Shown here: piece by piece, positions 9,110 to 20,386 of the stretch
Position numbering within the stretch: position 1 is the first letter of the stretch
How the letters are laid out: each line of letters begins with the position of its first letter
Origin: Halomonas sp.
Lineage (GTDB): Bacteria; Pseudomonadota; Gammaproteobacteria; Pseudomonadales; Halomonadaceae
Length of the DNA stretch: 64,000 nt
Direction of reading: 5' to 3'
NCBI GenBank assembly: GCA_018401555.1
Contig: JAGYKP010000087.1
Span: forward strand, 1-64,000
Made by a program: the position numbers and the translations under genes
The notes under the pieces: generated by a model
The model's input: only the letters and a program-made list of their open reading frames with translations
Databases searched by the model: none
Told to the model about the DNA's origin: nothing

Positions 9110-11197
9110 CTAGGCTTCGAGATGCACCACGCCCAGCGCCCAGAGGATATAGGCGTCCTGGCGGGCGCCGTCGTGCCACGCCTTGAAGCGCCCCGAGGCA
9201 CCGCCGTGGCCGGCGGCCATGTCGGTGCGCAGCAGTACCGGTCCGCGTGCGCTGCCCAGTTCGGTAAGCCGCGCATAGAGCTTGGCCGGCTCCCAGTAGG
9301 GCACCCGGGTGTCGTGCCAGCTGCCCTGCAGGAACAGCGTGGGGTAGGGGGCCTCGGCGAGGTTGTCCAGCGGTGAGTAGGCGCCGATGCGCCGCCGGGC
9401 ATCGGGGTCGTCGGGATTGCCCCATTCGGTGTATTCGGCGGTGGTCAGCGGCAGGTCGGGGTTCTCCATGGTGCGCAGCACGTCCACGAAGGGCACGTCG
9501 AGCACCGCCGCACAGAAGGCCTCCGGCGCCAGGTTGAGGCTGGCACCCACCAGCAGGCCGCCGGCGCTGGCGCCGTAGGCCGCGATGCGCTCGCCATCGC
9601 TGATGCCGTGCTCCACCAGGGCGTCGCGTGCGGCCAGGAAGTCGCGGAAGCTGTTGGCCTTGTGCTCGAGCTTGCCCGCCAGGTACCAGGGCTCGCCACG
9701 GTCGCCACCGCCGCGCACGTGGGCCACGGCAAAGGCCACGCCGCGGGAGAGCAGCTCCAGGCGGGCCACCGAGAACCAGGGGTCGAGCACCTCGCCGTAG
9801 GCGCCGTAGCCATAGAGCAGGGTCGGCAGCGGGTGGCCGACCAGGTCGGCGCGCATCACCACCGACACAGGGATGCGCTCGCCGTCGTGGGAGGTCGCCC
9901 ACAGCCGCTCGCAGGCGAGCTGCTCGGGCCTGAGGTCACCGTGGATCGGCTGCTGCTTGAGCAGGCGACGCTCTCCACTGTCCAGGTCGTGCTCGATCCA
10001 GCTGACCGGCAGCACGAAGGACTCTTCACGCAGGCGCAGGCGGCGGCTGTCGAAGTGGGGCTCGTCGCCCAGCGCCAGGCTGCAGGGCGTTTCCGGCAGC
10101 GGCAGGCGCTCGTTCCGGGTGACGGCGAGGTCGGGGTCGAACTCCATGACCCTCAGATGCACCTGGGCCTCGTCATGGTCGCGCTCGGTGATCACCAGCC
10201 CCCAGCTGAAGGCGTCGACGCCCTCCAGGGTATGGCTGTCGCGGTGGGCGATCAGCGGCTGCCAGCTTTCGGCGTCGGCGCCGCTGTCGAGGCGCGACTC
10301 CGCCAGCCGGTCGAGGCGGAAATGGGTCGCGCCGCGGTTATGCAGCAGGTAGAAGTGGCCGGGGCGATGGTCCAGGGCGAGCTCCACGCCGCTCTCCCGG
10401 GGACGGAAGCAGCGTGGTGGCGTGGCCGGGGCATGGGCCGGTATCAGGTGGCACTCGCTGGTGTCCTTGGAGGCGCTCTCCAGCACCAGCCACTCCCGGG
10501 AGCGGGTCTTGCCCAGGCCCAGCCAGAACTCCGGGTCCTCCTCGCGCAGCACCAGCACGGGTTCGTCCGCCTCGCCCTCGGTCAGCCCCAGGCGCCATAC
10601 GCTCTCGGGGCGCTGGGTGGCGTCATAGCGGGTAAACAGCAGGGTGGCATCGTCCTCGGCCCAGCTCAGCTCGGCGCCGATGCCCTCCAGCAGGCGCACG
10701 GAGTCGCCGTCGGGGAGTCGAGCCAGGAAGAGGTCGAACATCTCGTCGCCGGTGGTGTCTTCGGTCCAGGCCAGCCAGCGCTCGTCAGGCGACAGGGCCA
10801 TGTCGCCGAGCTCGAGGAAGTCGTGGGCCGCGGCACGGGCCTCCAGGTCGAGGAAGGGCGCGGCGCGGTCGGGCTTGCCATTGAGGTGGCGCCACCACAC
10901 CGGATAGTCGGCGTCGGCGGCGGTCTCGCTCCAGTAGGTATAGTGGTCCAGCGGCGTGCGCAGGCCGTGGACGGCGAGTTCGCGCCGCGCCAGGTGACCG
11001 TGGTAGAGGCGCTCGACGAGCTCCTCCAGCGGTGCGAACCAGGCATCGCACTCGGTGTTGGCGGCCTCGAGGAAGCCGGCCACTTCCGGGTCCTCGCGCG
11101 CCTCCAGCCAGTGCCACTCGGGGTCGTCCGGACGGCGGAAGCGAGAAACCGGGGAGGAAAGGGAGCGGTCAGGGTGCTGCGGCGGCTGTGCTTTCAT
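9110..11197 (-). CDS. ptrB: Oligopeptidase B, S9 family
   Basis: Cytoplasmic serine peptidase cleaving short peptides after basic residues. 695 residues, full length and intact. An N-terminal beta-propeller domain is followed by an alpha/beta-hydrolase domain with GYGAYG, HVRGGGDRGEPWY and the nucleophile Ser544 in YGASAGG; Asp629 (in HDTRV) and His664 (in GHGG) complete the triad. Close relatives include oligopeptidase B and prolyl oligopeptidase; the propeller start and HVRGG fit PtrB better. Confidence 0.88.
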   Translation of the reverse strand: MKAQPPQHPDRSLSSPVSRFRRPDDPEWHWLEAREDPEVAGFLEAANTECDAWFAPLEELVERLYHGHLARRELAVHGLRTPLDHYTYWSETAADADYPVWWRHLNGKPDRAAPFLDLEARAAAHDFLELGDMALSPDERWLAWTEDTTGDEMFDLFLARLPDGDSVRLLEGIGAELSWAEDDATLLFTRYDATQRPESVWRLGLTEGEADEPVLVLREEDPEFWLGLGKTRSREWLVLESASKDTSECHLIPAHAPATPPRCFRPRESGVELALDHRPGHFYLLHNRGATHFRLDRLAESRLDSGADAESWQPLIAHRDSHTLEGVDAFSWGLVITERDHDEAQVHLRVMEFDPDLAVTRNERLPLPETPCSLALGDEPHFDSRRLRLREESFVLPVSWIEHDLDSGERRLLKQQPIHGDLRPEQLACERLWATSHDGERIPVSVVMRADLVGHPLPTLLYGYGAYGEVLDPWFSVARLELLSRGVAFAVAHVRGGGDRGEPWYLAGKLEHKANSFRDFLAARDALVEHGISDGERIAAYGASAGGLLVGASLNLAPEAFCAAVLDVPFVDVLRTMENPDLPLTTAEYTEWGNPDDPDARRRIGAYSPLDNLAEAPYPTLFLQGSWHDTRVPYWEPAKLYARLTELGSARGPVLLRTDMAAGHGGASGRFKAWHDGARQDAYILWALGVVHLEA

Positions 11198-11236
11198 GGC
11201 GCGGGATGTACCATACTCGGATGAGAGAAAAGTGAG

Positions 11237-11671
11237 GTGGCAATGCCTATTACCGAATCGATGAGCCTACTATGGCTGAGCTACGGCGTATTGTCGCTGG
11301 TGGTGTTGCTCACCGGCTACCTGGGACTGGCCTTCCTGCCGCGACTGCTGCGGCTGCCGATCACCTGGCTGGTGGCGGGTGTGATGTGGATGCCGGCGCG
11401 CTTCCGCCTGCCGCTGCTCGAGGAGGGGGATTTCTACACCGGTCTCGCCCCGGCGGTGGTCGTGGCGACGGTGGCCTTCCTCGAACGCAACGCCGAGGCG
11501 CTGATGCCGGCCCTGACCCTGACGCTGCTGGGCGCGGGGCTGGGTGCTGTGTTCGGGCTGCTGCTGTGGTGGCTCGGCAGGCGGCGTGGCGGGGCGCAAG
11601 TCAGGCAGGAGCCCGAAGATGATGCAGGCGATCGGCGTGGTGCCGAGCGCCGGGAGCCGGTGATCGGCTAG
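11237..11671 (+). CDS. Predicted membrane protein, unknown function
   Basis: 144 residues. Likely membrane helices near 8-35, 38-50, 70-85 and 92-112, then a charged Arg/Glu-rich cytoplasmic tail. I recognise no family. It diverges from the oligopeptidase and precedes the VWA gene by about 40 bp, so the two may be cotranscribed. Confidence 0.6.
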   Translation: MAMPITESMSLLWLSYGVLSLVVLLTGYLGLAFLPRLLRLPITWLVAGVMWMPARFRLPLLEEGDFYTGLAPAVVVATVAFLERNAEALMPALTLTLLGAGLGAVFGLLLWWLGRRRGGAQVRQEPEDDAGDRRGAERREPVIG

Positions 11672-11709
11672 GGGTGTTCGACCAGGGGTGATTGACTAAG
11701 GAGGCCAGG

Positions 11710-13545
11710 ATGGCCAGCAGAGCCCGGGGCTTGGCAGGACGGCGCATCGGCGGCTGGCTGGTGCTTGTCTGCCTGTGTGCGCTGCTGGCACCTGCCGCAT
11801 TGGCACAGGCGGTGGAGAGCCGGCCGGAAGTGCGCGTGATTATCGACGTCTCCGGCAGCATGCGCGCCAATGACCCCGAGCGGCTCAGCGCCAGCGCCCT
11901 GGAACTGCTGGTCTCGCTGCTGCCCGAGGGAACCACCGCCGGCGTATGGACCTTCGGCGAGACGGTGGCCAACCCGCTGTCGCCGGGCGCGGTGGATGAC
12001 GACTGGCGCGCCCGGGCCCGGGCTCTGCGCCCCGCGCTGGCGGGCGTGCAGCCCTATACCGATATCGAGGCTGCGGTGCGCCGCGCCGCGGCCCCCGAGG
12101 CGGACGGCTGGCGTCATCTGGTGCTGCTTACCGACGGGGTGATCGACCTGTCGCCCTCCCGCGGCGCCAAGCCCGAGGTGGATGACGCCTCGCGCCGTCG
12201 GCTGCTCGACGAGCTGGCGCCGGGCCTGGCCGACGAGGGGGTGGTCGTCCACGCCATCGCCTTCTCCGACCAGGCCGACATGGCGCTGGTCGAATCACTC
12301 TCGCGAACTACCGGTGGCCTGCCGGCCCTGGTGGCCTCACCCGAGAGCCTGCTGGGTGCCTTCCTGGATATCGTCGAACGCATCTTCCCCGCCGACAGCA
12401 TCCCCCTGGAGAGCGGGCAATTTCGCATCGAGCCGGGCATCGAGTCCTTCTCGGCGCTGCTCTTCCATGATCCCGGCGCCGAGCCGCTGGTACTGGTGGG
12501 CCCGGACGGCAGCGAGTATCGCGCCGCTACTCCGCCCCGGGCGGTCGCTGGCAGGTGGAGCCGCGCTTCGACCTGCTGCGGGTGCCCGAGCCCAGCCCCG
12601 GCGAGTGGCGTGTCGAGGGCGAGATCACCGGCGAGAGTCGCATCGGGGTCGCCTCGGCGCTGGCCCTGCGTACCGGCAAGTTGCCGGCCACGGCCTTCCT
12701 GGGTTTCCCGCTGCCGGTGGAGGCGTGGCTTACGCGCAATGGCCTGCCCTTCGATGGCGAACTCGAGGAGCTTGAGCTGCGCGCCGAACTCGTCGCCGAC
12801 GACGGCGAGGTGCAGTCGGCGGGCGACCCTCGCGCGTGATGGCGAGCGCTTCCACGGGGTGCTGCCGCCTCCGTCGCTGCCAGGCACCGCCAGCCTGGTC
12901 ATCAGCGCCGAGGCCGAGGGCTTTGTCCGACAGCGCGTCCAGGCGATCAACCTGCTGGCCCCCCTGGTGGCCAGCCATGAGCCCGAGTCGCAGCGGGTAG
13001 TGCTGGCGGCGCGCCACCCCGAGCTGGAGCACGCCAACACCCGTCCCTGGGCGGAGCTCGCCGGTGATCGCCTCGCCGTCGAACCGCTGGGCGAGCGGCG
13101 CTGGGCGATCGCGCTCCCCGAGCTGGACGACAGCGTCAGTCGTCCGCTGCTGCTGGGTGCCGAGGTGCGCCTGGGGGAGCAGACCCACGCGCTGCGCTTG
13201 CCACACCTGGTGCTGTTTGCCGAGTCGGCCACCGGCCTCGACCTGGCCGCCGTGGATGGCGAGCTCTCCGCCGAGCGTTTCCATCAGGACCTCACCACCG
13301 GGCACGGCGCCGACGAGGCGTCCGATGGTACCGTGGAACGCCTCGTCGCTACCCTCAATGAACTCGTTGCGGCCGGCATCGAGCGCTGGCGCACGAGCTG
13401 GCTTCCGCACCTCGCGGCACTGGCCGCTCGGCCGCTGGCCTGGGTCGTGGCCGGAGGCCTGCTGCTGGTGGCACTACTGCTGCTCATGCTGCGTGGCCGC
13501 CGCCGCCAGCGACGCCACGCCCATCGGGAGGATCCGCATGTGTGA
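11710..13545 (+). CDS. VWA-domain membrane protein, two compensating frameshifts
   Basis: The start is the ATG at 11710, 5 bp after AAGGAGG (11698-11704). A signal peptide runs to about residue 33, followed by a periplasmic von Willebrand A domain with MIDAS motif DVSGSM (D46, S48, S50) and LLTDGVIDLS. A long C-terminal region ends in one membrane helix (about 13420-13500) and an Arg-rich tail. The frame is lost near 12540 and regained near 12835; the middle piece (EPRFDLLRVPEPSPGEWRVE) clearly belongs. About 610 residues when repaired. Binding partner unknown. Overlaps the next gene by 8 bp. Confidence 0.75.
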   Translation: MASRARGLAGRRIGGWLVLVCLCALLAPAALAQAVESRPEVRVIIDVSGSMRANDPERLSASALELLVSLLPEGTTAGVWTFGETVANPLSPGAVDDDWRARARALRPALAGVQPYTDIEAAVRRAAAPEADGWRHLVLLTDGVIDLSPSRGAKPEVDDASRRRLLDELAPGLADEGVVVHAIAFSDQADMALVESLSRTTGGLPALVASPESLLGAFLDIVERIFPADSIPLESGQFRIEPGIESFSALLFHDPGAEPLVLVGPDGSEYRAATPPRAVAGRWSRASTCCGCPSPAPASGVSRARSPARVASGSPRRWPCVPASCRPRPSWVSRCRWRRGLRAMACPSMANSRSLSCAPNSSPTTARCSRRATLARDGERFHGVLPPPSLPGTASLVISAEAEGFVRQRVQAINLLAPLVASHEPESQRVVLAARHPELEHANTRPWAELAGDRLAVEPLGERRWAIALPELDDSVSRPLLLGAEVRLGEQTHALRLPHLVLFAESATGLDLAAVDGELSAERFHQDLTTGHGADEASDGTVERLVATLNELVAAGIERWRTSWLPHLAALAARPLAWVVAGGLLLVALLLLMLRGRRRQRRHAHREDPHV

Positions 13546-14341
13546 ACTGTTGGGCATGAGTGCCAACGTGCCGACCGACATCTGCTTCAGCTTCACCGGC
13601 TTCCTGCATCGCGGCGGGGGCACCGGGCCGCATCGCGACGGCTGGGGTATCGCCTTCTACGAGGAGGGCGGCTATCGCGACTTTCGCGACCCGCACCCCT
13701 CGGTGCGCTCGCCCATCGCCCGGCTGATCTGCGACTACCCGATCAAGTCGCATATCGTGATCAGCCATATTCGCCAGGCCAATGTCGGCCAGGTTCGCCT
13801 GGCCAATACCCATCCCTTCGTGCGCGAGATGTGGGGTCAGCCCTGGTGCTATGCCCACAATGGCCAGCTCGCCGGCTGGCAATCGCTGCCGCTGACCTTC
13901 TACCGGCCGGTGGGTGACACCGACAGCGAGCACGCCTTCTGCTGGCTGCTGGGCGAGCTGCGCCAGCGCTTCCCGGAGCGTCCGGAAAGTGCCGAGCAGC
14001 GCGAGGGACTGTGGCGGCTGCTGCACCAGCTCTGCGAGCGGCTGCGTGGCCTGGGCGTCTTCAACCTGCTGCTGGCCGACGGTGACTACCTCTACACCTT
14101 CTGCTCGACGAAGCTGGCGCATATCACCCGGCGGGCCCCCTTCGGCAGGGCGAGCCTGTCCGACGCCGAGTTGACGGTGAACTTCGCCGAGCACACCACC
14201 ACCCACGACATTGTCTCGGTGATCGCCACCGAGCCGCTGACCGACAACGAGGCCTGGGAGCGCATGGCGCCCGGCGAGCTGCTGGTGTGGCGCGACGGCC
14301 AGATCTGCGCACGCTTCGGCAGTCACCCGGCGTCGGCCTAG
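13538..14341 (+). CDS. Class II glutamine amidotransferase
   Basis: 267 residues, intact. The ATG at 13538 puts the catalytic Cys at residue 2 (MCELLGMS), as required for an Ntn hydrolase after Met removal. HRDGWGIAFY, SHIRQAN and CYAHNGQL are family signatures (YafJ/GAT-II type). Similar to EgtC or YafJ, but no ergothioneine genes are near, so the substrate is open. Translationally coupled to the VWA gene. Confidence 0.85.
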   Translation: MCELLGMSANVPTDICFSFTGFLHRGGGTGPHRDGWGIAFYEEGGYRDFRDPHPSVRSPIARLICDYPIKSHIVISHIRQANVGQVRLANTHPFVREMWGQPWCYAHNGQLAGWQSLPLTFYRPVGDTDSEHAFCWLLGELRQRFPERPESAEQREGLWRLLHQLCERLRGLGVFNLLLADGDYLYTFCSTKLAHITRRAPFGRASLSDAELTVNFAEHTTTHDIVSVIATEPLTDNEAWERMAPGELLVWRDGQICARFGSHPASA

Positions 14342-14468
14342 TTGCCGACGAGCGCCGCAAACGGTAGTTTGAATCGATCGTTTTACAGCGCTCCAGGCGC
14401 GGTAGTAAGGTAGCCACGGGAAAACAACAAGCGTCGATGGCGCATCGGCGATATTGCGGAGACACGTC

Positions 14469-16153
14469 ATGAGTGAACATGCCCACGCCCCCATTCTCGA
14501 AGGCCCCGAGCTCGAAGGCATGGAGGCGTACCGCTCGGTCACCGATATCTTCCACGCCGCGGTGGGCAAGTATGCCGACAAGCCGGCCTTCAGCTGCATG
14601 GGTCAGACGTTGAGCTTCGCCGACCTGGATCGCCTCTCCGGGGACTTCGCGGCCTGGCTGCAGCACGAGACCACCCTGCAGCCAGGCGACCGCATCGCCA
14701 TCCAGCTGCCCAACGTGCTGCAGTTTCCGGTGGCGGTGTTCGGCGCCATGCGTGCCGGGCTGGTGGTGGTCAACACCAACCCGCTCTACACCGAGCGGGA
14801 GATGGCCCACCAGTTCAAGGACGCCGGCGCCAAGGCGATCGTGATCCTCGCCAACATGGCCGACAAGCTCGAGAAGATCCTCGAGCGCACCGATATCCAG
14901 CATGTGGTGGTGACCGAGCTGGCCGACCTGCATGACTTCCCCAGGCGGCCGCTGATCAACCTGGTGGTCAAGCACGTCAAGAAGCTGGTGCCGACCTTCC
15001 GGCTTCCCGGTCACACGCCGCTGCGCCGGGCCCTGAAGGAGGGCGCCGCCCGCCAGCACCACGACGTGGAGCGCGACCTCGATGACATCGCCGCGCTGCA
15101 GTACACCGGCGGTACCACGGGGCTGGCCAAGGGCACCATGCTCACCCATCGCAACCTGGTGGCCAACATGCTCCAGGCCGGCCAGGCCATCGGCCCCGGC
15201 CTCGATCACGGCCATGAGGTGGTAATCGCGCCGCTGCCCGTCTATCACATCTACACCTTCACGGTGAATTGCCTGTTCCTGATGGAAACCGGCAACCATT
15301 CGCTGCTGATCACCAATCCGCGTGACCTGCCGGGCTTCGTCAAGGAGCTGCGCAAGGTGCCCTTCACCGCCTTCATCGGCCTCAATACCCTGTTCAACGC
15401 GCTGTGCAACCGCGAGGACTTCCGTTCCCTGGACTTTTCCAGGCTGCACCTGACCATCTCCGGGGGCATGGCGCTGACCAAGCCGGTGGCCGAGCGCTGG
15501 AAGGAGGTCACCGGCTGCGACATCGCCGAGGGCTACGGGCTCACCGAGACCTCACCGGTGGTCAGCTTCAACCCGGTGGACGCCATCCGGCTGGGTACCA
15601 TCGGCAAGCCGGTGGCCGGCACCCGGGTCAAGGTGGTGGATGCCGATGGCAACGACCTGGCCTTCGGCGAGGCGGGGGAGCTCTGCGTCCAGGGTCCCCA
15701 GGTGATGAAGGGCTACTGGAACCGCGATGACGAGACCGCCCAGGTGATCGACGAGGGAGGCTGGTTCCATACCGGCGATATCGCGGTGCTGGACGCGGAC
15801 GGCTATATCCGCATCGTCGACCGCAAGAAGGACATGATCCTGGTCTCGGGTTTCAACGTCTATCCCAACGAGATCGAGGACGTGGTGGCCCAGCACCCCG
15901 ACGTGCTCGAGTCGGCGGCGGTGGGCATACCCGACGAGGCCAGCGGCGAGGCGATCAAGCTGTTCGTGGTGCCCGCGGCAGCGCCGAGATCGACCCCGAG
16001 GCGCTGCGCGCCTGGTGCAAGAAGGAGCTCACCGGTTACAAGGTGCCGCGTACCGTCGAGGTGCGTGACGAGCTGCCCAAGACCAATGTGGGGAAGGTGC
16101 TGCGCCGCCAGCTCCGCGACGAGGAGCGCAAGAAGGCCAGCGCCGCCCCCTGA
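14469..16153 (+). CDS. fadD: Long-chain acyl-CoA ligase FadD-type, one frameshift
   Basis: Activates fatty acids to acyl-CoA with ATP. The P-loop-like motif [11 protein letters not shown], the [15 protein letters not shown] block, and [12 protein letters not shown] followed by [20 protein letters not shown] are typical. The frame breaks near 15975, where GCGGCAGC is one G short of GCGGGCAGC; the restored tail is [10 protein letters not shown] then [19 protein letters not shown], ending at 16153. About 561 residues. The 127 bp upstream hold no gene and no clear FadR/PsrA box. Confidence 0.9.
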
Positions 16154-16296
16154 TCCGCGATAGTCTTGCGCGCCGCGCACCATGCGCCAGTTTCAATGGC
16201 CGCGATTGGCCGCCGCCATGGCCGCGGCGTTACAATGAACCGCCCGCTCCGGAGCCTCCGGCGCGGGCGTTGTTGTCAGCCCTGACCGGAGTCGCC

Positions 16297-19200
16297 GTGT
16301 CCGACGAGACCCCTGCCGTTACCCCCCGCCACCTGTCCGATGCCGACCGCCTGCGCCAGCTGCGCCGAGGGCTGGATGGCGTGCTGCTGCGCGATCGCCC
16401 GACCCTCGAGAAGCGCCTCAAGGGGCTGTCGCGTCGCCTGAAGGAGGGCAAGCCGGTGGACCGCGGTCTGGCCGAGGTGGAAAGGCCATGGCGCGCTCTG
16501 CCGGCCTGGTGGCGCGGCGCACGGCGCGGCCGGTGACGCTGAACTACCCGCCCGAACTGCCGGTGGTGGAGCGCCGCGAGGATATCCTGGCGGCCCTGCG
16601 CGACCACCAGGTGGTGGTGGTGGCCGGCGAGACCGGCTCCGGCAAGACCACCCAGCTCCCCAAGCTCTGCCTGGAGCTGGGCCTGGGGCGGCGCGGGCTG
16701 ATCGGCCATACTCAGCCACGGCGCCTGGCGGCCCGCTCGGTGGCCACGCGCCTGGCCGAGGAGCTCGAGACGCCGCTGGGTGAGCAGGTGGGCTACCAGG
16801 TGCGCTTCACCGACCAGAGCGGCGATGACACCCTGGTCAAGCTGATGACCGACGGCATCCTGCTGGCCGAGACGCGCCACGACCCGGACCTGCGCCGCTA
16901 CGAGGCGATCATCATCGACGAGGCCCACGAGCGCAGCCTCAATATCGACTTCCTGCTCGGCTACCTGCGGCGCCTGCTGTCGCGCCGCCCCGACCTCAAG
17001 GTGATCATCACCTCGGCGACCATCGACGTGGAGCGTTTCGCCGCGCATTTCGCGTTGCCGGACAAGGGCGGCAAGGACGCGCCCGCGCCGGTGGTGGAGG
17101 TCTCCGGGCGTACCTATCCGGTGGAGGTGCACTACCGTCCGCTGGTGCGTGACGCCGACGATGAGGAGGACCGCACCCTGCAGGAGGGCATCCTGCATGC
17201 CGTGGAGGAGATCGAGCGCATCGAGCGCGACAAGGGCTGGCGCCATGGCCCCCGCGATGTGCTGGTATTCCTGCCCGGCGAACGCGAGATCCGCGAGACC
17301 GCCGATACCCTGCGCCGTGCCGAGCTGCGTGGCACCGAGATCCTGCCGCTCTACGCGCGACTCTCCAATGCCGAGCAGAATCGCGTCTTCGCCCCCCACA
17401 CCGGGCGGCGCATCGTGCTCTCCACCAACGTCGCCGAGACCTCGCTTACCGTGCCGGGCATTCGCTACGTGATCGACCCGGGCCTGGTGCGCATCAGCCG
17501 TTACAGCTACCGCTCCAAGATCCAGCGACTGCCGGTGGAGCCGATCAGCCAGGCCAGCGCCAACCAGCGCAAGGGGCGCTGCGGGCGTATCGCCGAGGGC
17601 GTCTGCATTCGCCTGTATGACGAGGAGGACTTCCTCGCCCGCCCCGAGTTCACCGACCCCGAGATCCAGCGCACCAACCTGGCCTCGGTGATCCTCTCCA
17701 TGCTGTCGCTCAAGCTCGGCAGCATCGAGGAGTTCCCCTTCGTCGACCCGCCGGACTCGCGCTTCGTCACCGACGGCTTCAAGCTGCTGTTCGAACTGGG
17801 CGCGGTGGATCAGGCCCAGCAGCTGACCGCCGTCGGGCGCAAGCTGGCCCACCTGCCCATCGACCCGCGCCTGGCGCGCATGGTGCTGGCAGGCGCCGAG
17901 CAGGGCGGGCTGCGCGAGGTGCTGATCGTGGTCGCGGGGCTGGCGGTACAGGATCCCCGCGAGCGCCCGGTGGAGAAGCGCCAGGCCGCCGACCAGGCCC
18001 ATCGCCGCTGGCAGGATCCCGAGTCCGACTTCATGGCGCTGCTCAACCTGTGGCACGGTTTCGAGGCGGCCCGCGAGGCGCTCTCCGGCAACCAGCTCAG
18101 GCGCTGGTGCAAGGAGCGCTACATCAACTACCTGCGCATGCGTGAGTGGCACGACACCTTCCGCCAGCTGCGCCAGCTGCTGCGTGACATGCAGATCGAG
18201 GTGCCGCCGCCGGCCCCTCTCCCCGTGACCGAGGACGCGCGAGCCGACGGAGGCCGCCCGCGAGGCGCGACGGCAGAGTGGCGTGGCCCTGCATCGCGCG
18301 CTGCTGCCGGGGCTGCTCTCGCATCTCGGCCTGCTTACCGAGAATCGCGAGTACCTGGGGGCCCGCAACCGCAAGTTCGTCATCCATCCGGGCTCGGGGC
18401 TGGCCAAGAAGAACCCCAAGTGGCTGATGGCCTTCGAGCTGGTGGAGACCTCGCGACTCTTCGCGCGCAGCGTGGCCAGGATCGACCCGCGCTGGATCGA
18501 GCCCGTGGCCGGCCATCTGGTCAAGCGCAGCTACGCCGAGCCCCACTGGGAGATGAAGCGCGCCCAGGTGGTGGCCAGCGAACAGGTCACCCTGTTCGGC
18601 CTGCCCATCGTCAGCGGCCGTCGCGTGAACTATGGGGCGATCGCACCGGGCGAGGCCCGCGAGCTGTTCATCCGCCGGGCCCTGGTGGAGGGTGAGTTCC
18701 GGACCCGCGGCGAATTCTTCGCCCACAACCGGGCGCTGATCGAGGAGGTCGAGGACCTCGAGGATCGCGCCCGCAAGCGTGACATCCTGGTCGACGAGGA
18801 GACCCTCTTCGCCTTCTACGACGAGCGACTCCCCGAGGATATCCACAACGGCAAGGGCTTCGAGGCGTGGCGCAAGCAGGCCGAGGCCGAGAACCCCGAT
18901 ATCCTCAAGTTCGACCGTGCCGCCCTGCTGGCCCGGGAGGCCAGCGAGGTGACCCAGGCGGACTACCCCGACGCCATGACACTCAACGGGGTGCGCTATC
19001 CGCTCGCCTACCACTTCGAGCCCGGCGCGGTGGACGATGGCGTGACCCTCACCGTGCCGGCGGCGATGCTGCCCCAGCTACCTTTAGCCCGCCTGGAGTG
19101 GCTGGTGGCCGGGCCTGTTGCGCGAGAAGTGCATCGCCTTGATGAAGTCGCTGCCCAAGGCGATTCGCCGCCAGGTGGTGCCGATTCCCGACTGGGTCGA

Positions 19201-20323
19201 CGCCGCCCTGGAGACCATGGTCCCCGATGACGTGCCGCTGACCGAGGCGCTGGGGGAGTTCCTGCGGCGCAGGACCGGGGTGCGCGTGCATCCCGATGAC
19301 TGGCGCCTGGACCAGCTCGAGCCCCACCTGGTGATGAACCTGCGTGTGGTCGACCACGCCGGGCAGACGCTGGGGCAGGGCCGCGATGCCCGGGAGCTTG
19401 AGCGGCGCTTCGAGGCCGCCGCGGGGGAGGGGGCCCGGGCCCTGGCCCGTGAGGCGAGTGCGGCCGACGACCTGGAGACCCTGCCCGCGGAGGGGCTTCC
19501 CGAATCACGGGTGACCACCCAGGCGGGCATCCGGTCGAGGCCTTTCCGGCCCCTGGTACCCAGCGGCGAGGCCTTCCGGGTGGAGCTCTTCGACCACCCC
19601 GACAAGGCCCGCGAAGCGCACCGCGATGGCGTGGTGGCCCTGGCCATGCGCGAACTGCCCCAGGTCGTGCGCGAGATCGAGCGCCTCGCGGGGGTGGAGA
19701 CCTGCGCGCTGCTGTTCGCCAAGGTGGGCAGCAGGCGCCAGCTTGCCGATGACCTGGTGCGCGCGGTGTTTGCCAGCACGCTGGCAGTGGATCCGCTGCC
19801 ACGCGCCAGCGAGGAGCTCGCGGCCCGCCTGGCCGAGGGCCGAGCGGCTCTGGTGCCAGAGGCGCGTCGCCTGCTGGGCATCCTCGAGGAGGCCCTCAAG
19901 GGGCACCTGGCCGTGACCAAGGCGCTGAAGGGCAATCTCAATCTGGCCCTGGCGCTGGTCTACTCTGACCTCAAGTCGCAGATGGCGCGCCTGGTGCATC
20001 CCGGCTTCATCGGTGAGGCGGGAGAGTGGCTGGAGGCGTATCCTCGCTATATGGAGGCGGCCTTGATCCGCCTGGAGAAGGCGCCGCGGGAGCGCAATCG
20101 CGACCAGATGCATATGCAGGAGGTCCAGTCGTTCGAGGCCCGCCTCGAGGCTCGCCTGGCAAGCGAACGACGGGGCGGGGTGGTGCCGCCCGAACTGGCC
20201 GAGTTTCGCTGGTGGATCGAGGAGCTGCGCGTCTCGCTCTTCGCCCAGCAACTGGGCACGACATTTCCGGTCTCCGCCAAGCGTCTCGAGAAGCGCTGGG
20301 CGGAGATCACCGGGCGCGGCTGA
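16297..20323 (+). CDS. hrpA: ATP-dependent RNA helicase HrpA, several frameshifts
   Basis: DEAH-box helicase of about 1,300 residues. GTG start at 16297 (SDETPAVTPRHLSDADR). Motif I is GETGSGKTTQLPKLCLE, motif II is DEAHERSLN, motif III is SAT, and motif VI is QRKGRCGRIAEG. Breaks lie near 16485, 18235 and 19100, and pieces continue cleanly across them to the C-terminal HrpA domain ending FPVSAKRLEKRWAEITGRG. E. coli HrpA helps rescue stalled ribosomes and has about 1,300 residues, matching the repaired length. The breaks most likely reflect sequence errors. Confidence 0.9.
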
Positions 20324-20386
20324 GCACCCGGGAGCAACGGTCATCGCGACGACCAGGGTGGCAACGGCCGCCGCAAGGAGAATGGC

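Noticed and set aside
9608..11224. Long + strand open frame of 538 codons
   Set aside because: It is the antisense shadow of oligopeptidase B, which has a full catalytic triad and domain order.
16230..18524. 764-codon open frame on the minus strand
   Set aside because: Antisense to hrpA helicase motifs; composition is typical of a GC-rich shadow (His/Gln/Leu-rich).
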